From: Sipunculus nudus
Taxonomy: Eukaryota > Annelida > Sipuncula > Golfingiida > Sipunculidae
NCBI GenBank assembly: GCA_026874595.1
Contig: CM049309.1
Coordinates: 11,148,576-11,212,575 of the forward strand
Direction: 5' to 3'
DNA length: 64,000 nucleotides
Part shown: positions 55,202 through 64,000 of the stretch, in pieces
Layout: every line of letters starts with the position of its first letter
Numbering within the stretch: the stretch's first letter is position 1
The notes under the pieces: generated by a model
What the model was told of the DNA's origin: nothing
Seen by the model: the letters and a program-made list of their open reading frames with translations, nothing else
The model's database searches: none
Made by a program: the position numbers and the translations under genes

Positions 55202-58200
55202 GTATATATTTACTTATATCCATCATGTATTAATTTTAAGCTGATGTATTGAGGATGATAAGAAACTGGTACCTTGGTAATCCATGAAAATCTGAGTGAT
55301 AGACAGAACACTACCCCATTTTTTCTTACATAAGAAAATAATAAAGTTCAGGAAATCTGACAGCGTTATGATATACTTTAAGTCCACTGCACACTTGTGG
55401 GTATCAACTAACCTTTAAGATTATATCATTTCAAAGAGGTAACACCAGCTGGTACTTGTGAGGAGTTGCGGTATATTTTACTATAACTGCATCAGTGTGC
55501 TATGGTTTCAGAGTAATATATATCCTACATTAATTTTAGGATTTGGGCTTGGTCCTAAAAAGTGTTTTACTGATCTTAACTAATTGCAGACACACATCCC
55601 CTTGTCACCAAACTCATTTCACAGATAGATTCTCACACGGATGCCGCTTGTCCTCGAAGTCAGTACTTTCATCCCTTTTTTATCAAACCCTGACAGGTTA
55701 TTTCTCCAAATTTCTCAAAACTGCTCATGGGGCTGCCATTTTGCATACACACTAAAATCTGGATGTCAAAGGTCACATGTAGAATAATAAGTATACTGCT
55801 AGTCTTTAAAATACCTGTGACATCAGCATGCGCTTGGACATAGAGTGGATTATTGCTCAAACCCCCACACACGACCAGCATCCTGATCTCATGACCTTGT
55901 TGTTCCATGCTATCAATGATGTGTTTTGTGCTGAGCTGTTTAAAAATAATTACATTAATATTCTGTTTTGTTAATAAAGGTATCATTTTGCAAAGTAAAT
56001 TTAATTACTGCCAAATTTTTGTAGGCATAATGGACAATAATGCATTAATGGAAATATATTCTGCAGAAAATAAGTGTTTTTGGTGCTAGTGTTGAGTTTT
56101 GGTGTGAAATACAGCTGATTAGTGAAGAATTATAGTCTGCTGATGTGAGATTTTAGCAAGTTTTATCAACTGTGTGTACACCTACATTACAGTGATGTCA
56201 GATGAGTATATAGGTGACAGGTGTGCCTATGAAATACAAAGAAGTAGTGTTAAAAAGTACTGTTCTCATGTGATAATGTGATACTTAACTGTTTTGAGTT
56301 ATTTTTTATAAAAACCTTGTGATCATTTATGACAGATAATTAAAAGTGCAGGTTTTCTCTTCATTATAAAGACAAAACCGAAAAATTTTAATACACAATT
56401 GGAGTCTAACTGAGTATCAAAAATTGTTTGTTTTCTTGTCTGATTTTTGGAAATATATCAGGCTTGGTTGCTAAACATGGTTTGGATTCAAATCTAGCAT
56501 AGGATAGATATGTAGAACCAGATAGAATTTTACTTGTTTCAAATTTAAACAATCAGCTTTCAAGGTGTGCTTTACAAAATGACAGACATATGACAAATAC
56601 CAAGTACATGCAGTTGAAACAGACTTTCCTGCAATTATCATTTTTATTCAGTATTGTTTCAAAAATTGCTTTAAATGTGAATGTTAAAGAATATCTGACT
56701 TAATAAAACAGCTACATCAGACAGGTGAATATTTTATAAGGCAAATCTGTGTTGCATTTGCAAACTAGTCAACAGAATATATAGATACATGCAACTTAAA
56801 GTACTGTACCAAAACAAACAAAACACAAGTATTTAACTCACTGCAAGTGATTGCACTGTAGCCAAGTACTGCCTGGCCAAATCCTCTACTCCACGTGTAA
56901 GAGTCAGCCCGCAGACCTGAAACATAATATATGATTCAATATAAATTTACATAATAAGATCAAATTAAAATATTATGGATGATAATAAACAAAAGTCCAC
57001 ATTTTAAAATATAGATACAAAATATAATTTAGGACATAAGTATTTTATTTGACAGCAACACTTAAGATCTGCTAAAAAAAAATATACACACCATGCCCTT
57101 TAAACTTGCATCAGCAACGGGTGATCGGTTACCATGGTAATCTGGCCAGACATGGCGATCTCTAGTAAGGAAGGCAGGATCTTCCATTTCCTCCTTTGTG
57201 GCCAGACTTTCCAATACTTCATTCAGGACATCATGAGTATGCTTCTTTCTTAAAACAAGCAAATTCAAGGAATTTATGTCCCCTGCTAGCGACACCTGTT
57301 GGTGATTAGTGACACTATATGTGCTGATTCATCATATTAACGATGAAAGACAGACTCACCAAAACCAATCCCATCCAGGCTATCAAAAAAACACAATTTG
57401 GTCCTAATTATAAAATACATGGTATGAAGGTTTTAAAATATTGCTTATCAATCCATAAATTATCTGAAAGCATGTTTTTCCTATGCCCTGTGGAATGGAA
57501 TGTTCATCTGTCAAGATGTGTTGTATCATCTATTACTGGTAATCTTAAAATAGTGTAGCCAGTCTTTATTATATTGAAAGGCCATCTGTCTTATTTGGGA
57601 TAAAGCTAAACTGGTCTTCAGTTGAAAAATTATTAACAACGGGTGGGAAAAGTTAGTACGTATAAGCGTGATTCATTTCATGCATAATTGACTTAAATTT
57701 TTTTCATATGACATATCTCATATAATTTTGGTTCAAAGGTATGAATATGTAGGATGACATATAAACTCAAAAAACAACTATATTTTCCACTATAATCTAA
57801 ATTACCCTCCAAAAGAATTGTGTCTCAATATAAAAAAATTAGGCCCAAAAAAATATAGGTGTGTTTCTCAAACATTTTTTTCAGAAATCAGTGCGAGGGG
57901 CGAAATTTTTTTTACCTTTTTTGTATGTTTCGATAAAAATGTGTTAAGATCAGCATGATAATCACATAATTTCTTTGTTAAACAGGTAAAAGCACTAAAT
58001 AACAAAGCAAATCTAAGCAAAATTGTATCATTTTAAATTCTTGAAAGACGAAAATCAAATTAAAAAGTTTTGATGTGGGGGTTAAAATTAACGAGCGTGG
58101 TGGCTGAGAACCATACCTTCAATTTTTTTGGCCTTAATTAAAAGATGTTTATGCCCACTAACACAATGAACAGTTTGAAGCAAATATAATTTGTCAGTAA

Positions 58201-61200
58201 CATTACTAAAATAATTTATGCATGTTGAAACTCTTATTACATGATTATCATATGAAAACAAGAGTAAAATATTACTTTTCAGTTGCCTCTGCCTGTATCC
58301 ATGAAAATGCAAGGTGGGTCTCAACAACATGATCAATCTGAAATTCATAATGTACAATATGAACACAAGTAACATATAAATACTGTATCTTTAATACAGA
58401 ACAACAGTCATTTGTAAGAGAATTTATGATACAATATGAATGAACTTCATGGGCCCATTATTAATATTATACATTTTACCTTATTCTTTTCTTTAAGTTT
58501 GTCAACTGCCTGAGAGTGGCCGCTCATAAAATGAAGTCAACCATATGACAAGAACTTCATGCAGTGTTAATAACTAGACATTTCTTGGCACCGCTGGTGC
58601 CATAGTATCGCCAGACAAATGAGGTTTTGTGGTATTTTGTTGATATAATGTGATGTATTTGTATTTTAGCAATGAATGTGAGAAACATTTGTACAAAATA
58701 TAGGAATATTTAAAGTGAAGGCAATTGTTATGTAAAAGGTTATGTATAAATAGAAGTATATATTTAATGATGTATTGAGTTGTATATGTATGTTTGGAGT
58801 AACTTGTTTGAGAAATAAACTGCATTCCAAAATATCCAACATTTGAAAAAAAAAATTAAATTAAAAAAAAAAAATTAAATTAAATTAAATTTTAAAATTA
58901 AATTTAAAATTAAATATACCTCATTCCATAAACCATATCTATATACATGCATAACATGAAAGAAATCTGTCCATTACTGTTTGACTTATAATGCTCAAAG
59001 TATATACTGTCAAGTGGCAATGATGGGATATTTAAAGGCACAAAAAACAAGAAAAGGACAACAGGTGGCGCCACCTATCTTCTGCAAAAGACAAAACTAT
59101 CCAAGATCTTCTGTCAACTTGATTTTTGGACCAATCCATGCATCCCTTTTTAAGATATTCATGATTTTATGTGATTTTCACCATATATGGTAATATTCAA
59201 GGTCAAAGCCACTCTCAAAGGAAAGGTCATGACCCCAATTTTAATATACATCATCCCATAACCCATACCTATTTACATGCATAATATCAAAGAAATCTGT
59301 CGATCAGTTTTTGACTTGTGATGCTAAAAGTACTGTCAAGTGGCAATGATGGGGGTATTAAACGGCACAAAAACAAGAAAAGGATACTAGGTGGCACCAC
59401 CAGTTTCCGGTACATGACATCACTATCCAAGATCTTTGTCCAACTTGATTTTTTGATAAATCCATGAAAGATTTCTTGAGATATTTAAGAATTTGTGTGA
59501 TTTTCCCCCAAAATGGATCTATTCAAGGTCAAGGTCACTCTCCTAGTTGAGGTCATGACCCCATTTTAAATAGGCTTCGTCCTCTCACCTATATCTATAA
59601 ATGTGTCAAGTTTGAAAAAGATCCTTGAAAAATTTTTTGAGTTATTGTGTCCAAAAGAAATCTCTGCGGCGGCGGCGGAGGCGGCAGCGCAACCATGCCT
59701 AAACCATAGTATCTCCAGACTATGTCTGGCGATACAATAATAAGTTTGTTCTCATAACAAACTGCATAAAATACATTTGGTCTACACTAAAAGTATTTAT
59801 TAACAAGTGACCCATGGGTCATGATGCTCAGCTGACTGACATGTTGGCAATATATCCTTGCACAGGCAACTAATTAAGATAATGTAGGTGGCATCATAGT
59901 TCATGCATATTAGCTCAGCATATTAAGTTCATCAAGACCTATAAGCACACCAAATTTGATGACAATCCATCCAGCCTTTCCTGAGGAATCTGTCAATTTG
60001 TGTGTATTTTCCTTTTTCTGGGGTGCTCAAACATGGAATGTTACACAGAGAATATAGGCCACAGTAACCTAATTTCAGGTTTTTGAAGAGAACTTTTGAG
60101 GAACTCTAAGGATGTCAAGTAAGAAGATTCTAGGTCCAATGATTATGATTTGTAGGGGGGAGTGCTTATAAGCCCCTTAGCTTGGAATATGGGTAACAGA
60201 AACTTAATTTCAGGTTTCCAAGGAGATATTCAATGACCTCCCTGTTCAAGTAAGAAGATTCTAGGTACAGTGGTTACGATTTGTGCCCTGTTAACTGATT
60301 GATGGACAGACAGACTGACAGACAGACAAAGGACGGACAAAGAGTGATCGCTATAGCTCAGATGACTTTCAGTCAGCTGAGTTAAAAACTGGAAAAATAA
60401 GAATAAAATGAAAATATGAATGAGACAACAATATAAAATTCAGGAATTACCACACGGCACTTTAACTTATGCAAAAAAATTAGAAAATATTTTATCCCAA
60501 CATATCTTTAATATACTGTACCAAGTTGTCTAAAATTGTAATTATATTTGAATTCAAAAATGGAATTCCTCTTTTATTTATGGAGTAATCTACAGTCCTG
60601 CAGCCAAGTAATATATGATCTCAGAGAATCACAGATACCTAAAATGATTTTATAATTGTATGTTACAACACATCTTAAAGTAATGCTAAATTTGGTGATA
60701 ATAACTGCACAAATATTAATAATATCATGAATTTATAAAAAAATCATGAGCCTACCAGTTTCCCTGCTGCACTCTGTCCTCCCTCATTGTCCCACATGCC
60801 AGGAACCATGGCTGAGAAATATGGTCCCCACACACCAGGCACAAAAATAGGCAGCTCACTGACCTGGTGATAAACAAAACAAGTGACCCATGGGTCATGG
60901 CGCTCAGCCGACTTACATGTTGATAATATGTCCTTGCACAGACAACTAATTAGGATAGGTGGCATCATTGTTCATGCATATTAGCTTAAGTTCATCAAGA
61001 CCCATATATGTGCCCTACTTTGGTATGAAATTTTCAGGATGTCAAGAAAGAAGATCCAGGTCAAATAGTTATGATTTGTGCCCTGTTAACAGACGACCAA
61101 ATTAGGAATGTCTCAAAAATAAAGATAAAAATGAGTAAAAATTCAAAGAAGTCCAGGTGGCACCACCAGTCTGCAGGAACTGATGAAACACTCCATGATT

Positions 61201-63536
61201 CATATGAATGCAAGGAATTATGCTGATCAATGCACTAGTTGTTCAGATACTTGAGCTTTTGTATCAAATTTTCTATTATTCTGGGGGGGGGGGGGGAGGG
61301 TACTTGGAAGCCCCATAGCTCACAAGTTTTGGCTAACAGAGACCTTATTCCAGGTTTCCAAGGACACTTTTCATGAGCCTCCCTGCATGTTACACAGAAG
61401 ATTCTAAGTTAAGTCATTAAGATTTGTGCCCTGTTAACAGATGACGGCATCTTTTAAGGTCTAAAAAATAGAGAAAAAAATTGTAAAATATCGAAAAATA
61501 CAGGTGGCGCAACCATTCTGCAAAAACTGATGTAACACCCCATGATCAATATCCATGCTAAGAAGCATGGTGATCAATGCATTAGTTGTTCAGATTCTTG
61601 AGCTTTTGTATCAAATTTTTCAATATTCTGGGGGGTACTTAGGAGCCCCGTAGCTTGAAGAATATGGGTAACAGAGACCTAATTCTAGGTTTTCAGGGAT
61701 ACTTTTAATGGACCTTTCTGGATGTACAGTTAGAAGATTCAAGATCCAACTTTTACGATTTGAAAAAATACCGGTGGCACCACCAGTCTGCAGAAACTGA
61801 TGAAACATTCCATGATCAATATCCATGCAAAGAATCATGGTGATCAATGCATTAGTTGTTCAGATATTTGAGCTTTTGTGTCAAATTTTTCATTATTCTG
61901 GGGGTTACTTCGGAGCCCCATAGCTTGAAGAATATGGGTGACAGAGACCTAATTCCAGGTTTCCAAGAACCCTTTTCATGGACCTCTCTGGATGGAACGT
62001 TGAAATTCCAGGTCCAGCGGTTACAATTTGTGCCCTGTTAACGGACAGACGGCCAGATGGCCAGACGGCTGGACAGACGACGGACAAAGAGTGATTGTAT
62101 AGCTCAGATGACTTACAGTCAGCTGAGCTAAAAATGAGACTGATCCAATTAAACAATGCTTTGTTGAATGTGATATAACTAAAATATTGTGCCATATTTC
62201 AGTCTTTGTGGCCAAAAAGTCTACACTTATTGAATATTAGGTTGAATTTTGCTCTCCCTGCATTCCCACAGCAATGAACGAAGCAAAAAGTGGCATTTAT
62301 TATGACATTTATTATAACATTTATTAGATTATTGATACTCCTGACTGATTTCGGGCTGTTAGCCTCATTGATAACCTTTTCATCCTTTGATATGATGCCA
62401 AGGGCACCAAGCATAACAATAAATGGGATTAAGACAATATTCTATGATATTAAATGGTCAGAATTATCATTGTATATATAGGAAATAGTTTTGGATTTCA
62501 GATTTATGTGACAATAAACAGGATCTTCTTTTAATCCATATGACACTTAGTGGGCTTGACTGTACTGATCTGCTTGTTACTTTTATTTGAAGAAAAAAGA
62601 CATTACATTTGGTCTGTTAAGCCCCTTTCACACATTCACGGATAGCATCACGGATCATCGTTCCGGGATCATCCTTGTTAACTCCGTCATCACCCTGTAA
62701 ACTCTGGGCATTGCCGTGTTAACACGGTGTTGCATCCATAGTAATCCTTGGCGAACCAGCATGTTCGGAGAAAAAATTAAACCTGCACAATTTTTCGTGC
62801 CGGAGTACACGGATGAAAAATCATCCAGATCACTCCTTGTTGGCACCGTGCAACTCCTTGTAGCCACTGTATACATCCGGGAGTCTCCATGTAGCCACCG
62901 GGAGCTCCGCATAAAGACCGGCACTTTCCGGGTGCAGGTTTAAGTTTTTTCTCCGATCATGCTGGTGCACCAAGGATCACTACGGATGCAACACTGTGTT
63001 AACACGGTGATGCCCAGTGTTTACACGGCAATGCCGTAGATAACATGGATGATTCCGGAACGATGCTCCGGGATTACCCCTGTTGCTCTCCGTGAATATG
63101 TGAAAGCCCATTCACGAAATCACGCTGCTGTCCTGGAACACCACGGATTAAGGTCCAGGGTGATCCCAGTTGCTATCCGTGAATGTGTGAAAGGGGCTTT
63201 AGGTGTTTAGATTACTAATAAAATCAACGAATAATCATCTCCTATACAAGTATATTTTTGCACAATGATCACATGATCAATAAGCCTGCAAATTTTCACG
63301 ATGATAGCTGCAAAATCTCTTGCATCACTTGACAAACAACAGAGGGCAATGCACAGAATGAACTATGAACATGGCCATAATGATATATGGTTGGAGTTGG
63401 TATTTATTCCTCAACAGATATTCTTATGTTTTTGACATTACTAAAACATACTTACAGTCATATGACAGGTGGATGTACCACATATCAGAGCAAGGCAACC
63501 ACTGAGGGGGATATCAGACAGCTCCGGCTCAGACAC
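53850..63536 (-). CDS. FGGY: FGGY carbohydrate kinase domain-containing protein, C-terminal half (spliced, 5' end outside window)
   Basis: FGGY-family kinases phosphorylate sugars or polyols with ATP; human FGGY is reported to act on D-ribulose or related ketopentoses in the cytosol. Nine exons total 852 nt, giving 283 residues and a TAA stop with all phases consistent. The order is [12 protein letters not shown], then [92 protein letters not shown] and a [20 protein letters not shown] tail. Each segment matches human FGGY as I remember it. This is the second actin-like domain, with the nucleotide-binding CGGLS..N loop intact. Human FGGY is about 550 residues, so the first half lies beyond 64,000. 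The gene is convergent with the GH31 gene. I see no defect. Confidence 0.95.
54315..54388 (-). CDS. FGGY: FGGY exon f8
   Basis: It encodes [20 protein letters not shown], then LSLK. 74 nt, donor gtaagt, phase 2. Confidence 0.9.
55010..55104 (-). CDS. FGGY: FGGY exon f7
   Basis: It encodes [20 protein letters not shown], then [12 protein letters not shown]. The acceptor directly follows a long (TA)n microsatellite (tatatacag). Donor gtaaac, phase 0. Confidence 0.94.
55105..55814. other. FGGY intron f6-f7 with long (TA)n microsatellite
   Basis: The TA repeat spans about 55110-55199, roughly 45 units, and abuts the acceptor of exon f7. The rest shows nothing I recognise. Confidence 0.9.
55815..55935 (-). 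CDS. FGGY: FGGY exon f6
   Basis: It encodes [20 protein letters not shown], then [20 protein letters not shown], the conserved nucleotide-binding loop region. 121 nt, donor gtattt, phase 1. Confidence 0.95.
56842..56916 (-). CDS. FGGY: FGGY exon f5
   Basis: It encodes [20 protein letters not shown], then VQSLA. 75 nt, donor gtgagt, phase 0. Confidence 0.92.
57092..57248 (-). CDS. FGGY: FGGY exon f4
   Basis: It encodes [15 protein letters not shown], then [20 protein letters not shown] and SLKGM. The acceptor gcttgttttaag was chosen because it alone joins f3 in phase and matches the human spacing. An upstream acceptor at 57296-57297 would create a stop. Donor gtgtgt. Confidence 0.88.
58276..58337 (-). 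CDS. FGGY: FGGY exon f3
   Basis: It encodes [20 protein letters not shown]. 62 nt ending in phase 2 at gtaata. The phase fixes the acceptor of the next exon. Confidence 0.88.
58921..59573. repeat. Tandem dimer of a repeat of about 325-330 bp
   Basis: The two units (about 58921-59249 and 59250-59573) share TACATGCATAA..AAAGAAATCTGTC, TGTCAAGTGGCAATGATGGG, GGCACAAAAA, AAGATCTT and AAGGTCATGACCCC. They lie in FGGY intron f2-f3. The left unit carries GGTGGCGCCACC at 59064-59075. An A/T homopolymer-rich patch precedes them at 58845-58915. Confidence 0.8.
59650..59740. repeat. GGC-rich patch and terminal hairpin of the same repeat
   Basis: GCGGCGGCGGCGGAGGCGGC near 59,668 is followed by the palindrome GTATCTCCAGAC-TAT-GTCTGGCGATAC with one mismatch. 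ATAGTATCGCCAGAC also occurs at about 58,602, left of the dimer, so the two may bound one element. Confidence 0.6.
59808..60390. repeat. Dispersed bivalve-type repeat, copies R2/R3 in FGGY intron f2-f3
   Basis: It starts ACAAGTGACCCATGGGTCAT and contains two units of TTTCAGGTTT..AAGAAGATTCTAGGT. It ends with GACAGACAGAC..AGCTCAGATGACTTTCAGTC, the reverse of the start of 42614. The first 150 bp recur at about 60880-61015. Confidence 0.65.
60756..60863 (-). CDS. FGGY: FGGY exon f2
   Basis: It encodes [20 protein letters not shown], then [16 protein letters not shown]. 108 nt, donor gtaggc, phase 0. Confidence 0.94.
60880..61143. repeat. Direct copy of the 59808 repeat start
   Basis: It shares ACAAGTGACCCATGGGTCAT, CTTGCACAGxCAACTAATTA and GTTCATGCATATTAGCT with 59808-59960. 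Confidence 0.7.
61144..62040. repeat. Three tandem units of about 270-355 bp
   Basis: Units start at about 61144, 61501 and 61769 with GGTGGC(A/G)C..CCA and then CTGCA..AACTGATG. Each contains GATCAATGCA(C/T)TAGTTGTTCAGA, TTGAGCTTTTGT, TTCTGGGGG..TACTT and CCCC(A/G)TAGCT. They are in FGGY intron f1-f2. Confidence 0.85.
62620..63198. mobile_element. Fold-back MITE with TTA target duplication (PIF/Harbinger-like)
   Basis: The ends AGCCCCTTTCACACATTC and GAATGTGTGAAAGGGGCT are perfect inverted repeats for about 28 bp, flanked by TTA on both sides (62617-62619 and 63199-63201). Most of the interior is also palindromic: the arm around 62,700-62,800 (CGTGTTAACACGGTGTTGCA, CATGTTCGGAG) pairs with the arm around 62,930-63,030. 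Three-base TWA duplications are typical of PIF/Harbinger; family assignment is inference. Confidence 0.8.
63456..63536 (-). CDS. FGGY: FGGY exon f1 (first in window)
   Basis: It encodes [13 protein letters not shown], then [14 protein letters not shown], matching the LAVICGTSSCHM region. Donor gtaagt, phase 0 on both sides. Confidence 0.92.
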
Positions 63537-64000
63537 CTGACAGCCAAGGCAGCCTGTCAATGAGCATTCGGTCAGATTAATGATTAACTTACCTAAGCTG
63601 TGCTTCCATGTGTGTGTATATGTATATATGTGAAAAGTCACTCATATGGTTTTGTTACTGGGTTGTTTCCATGTATACATCAGTGTATATCCATATATAT
63701 ATATATAACATATGTATTTAAATATCCATATATATATATATAGCGCACATTGAAACACAGCTACTTTTCCATGCATATACAGCATTACACTCGCACATAT
63801 ATGCCCATACAGAAATACAGCTTAATAGTTCAGGGCTCGAAACATGAAATGCGTACCAATTTCCCTGATTTTTTCCTGATTAATGTTAAAAATTCCAGGA
63901 TATTTATTATGATACTGATGGTAAAAGCCATGAGAGCAGATCATCCATTGGATATATGGTTTGAACATGAGACAAAATATTTTTTACATATTGACTGACC
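63537..64000. other. FGGY intron upstream of exon f1
   Basis: Short (TA)n runs near 63,695 and 63,730. No exon recognised before the window edge. Confidence 0.5.

Larger units (their letters stand above)
55936..58275. other. FGGY introns between f3 and f6, nothing recognised
   Basis: The stretches 55936-56841, 56917-57091 and 57249-58275 are AT-rich with no repeat or gene that I can support. Confidence 0.5.

Noticed and set aside
57249-57295. Extension of FGGY exon f4 to an acceptor at 57296
   Set aside because: Joined to exon f3 in its phase it gives a stop, and the human protein has no matching residues.
62655-62943. Open frames on both strands
   Set aside because: They lie inside the palindromic MITE, and both strands are open because of the inverted repeat.

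Overview
The window is animal nuclear DNA: AT-rich, with many introns of a few hundred bases, GT-AG splice sites and dense young repeats. The dispersed repeats, with their GTCGTCCGTCGTC-like runs, TTCTTCTCC..AAACTG stretches and AGCTCAGCTGA palindromic ends, look like families I know from bivalve molluscs. A marine bivalve is therefore my best guess; this rests on memory and not on a search.

Region 1 (1-46.7 kb, + strand) holds the 3' part of one large spliced gene. It encodes a maltase-glucoamylase/sucrase-isomaltase-like protein with two GH31 alpha-glucosidase modules. I resolve 37 coding exons (numbered w1-w37 within the window) that join without a stop into 1,397 residues plus a stop codon: the catalytic half of module 1, a trefoil (P-type) domain, and a complete module 2. 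Both modules keep the WxDMNEP nucleophile segment and the RWLGDN acid/base segment. Exon lengths and phases repeat almost exactly between modules, a clear sign of internal duplication. The cytoplasmic tail, membrane anchor, first trefoil and first half of module 1 should lie upstream of the window.

The introns carry mobile DNA. The largest insert is a 4.5-kb tyrosine-recombinase retrotransposon (DIRS order, PAT/Ngaro-like split direct repeats) on the minus strand at 23.84-28.36 kb. It sits about six bases inside the intron after exon w25, next to a GC-type splice donor. Its gag, RT-RNase H and recombinase frames are all damaged. Others are a pogo/Tigger-like remnant (31.57-32.76 kb), a TA-flanked element (10.61-11.85 kb), a small MITE family with three copies, a hAT-like MITE, and a tandem duplication around exon w23 in which the first copy lacks the exon.

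Region 2 (46.7-53.8 kb) is intergenic. It has a degenerate minisatellite of about 28 bp period (47.2-48.2 kb), a small open frame starting at 48,290 with a basic tail and one hydrophobic segment, a hAT MITE with an exact 8-bp target duplication (50.55-51.03 kb) that splits a short open frame, and one weak exon candidate at 51.6-51.8 kb.

Region 3 (53.8-64 kb, - strand) holds the 3' half of FGGY, the FGGY carbohydrate kinase domain-containing protein. Nine exons join in frame into 283 residues plus a stop; the 5' half lies beyond position 64,000. Its introns hold tandem dimers and trimers of bivalve-type repeats and a 579-bp fold-back MITE with TTA target duplications.

The two protein genes are convergent and unrelated in family, though both act on carbohydrates. 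I see no tRNA gene that looks functional, no rRNA, and no CRISPR array. I did not find a clear new biological system. The most unusual structures are the retroelement at the GC splice donor and the exon-w23 duplication.
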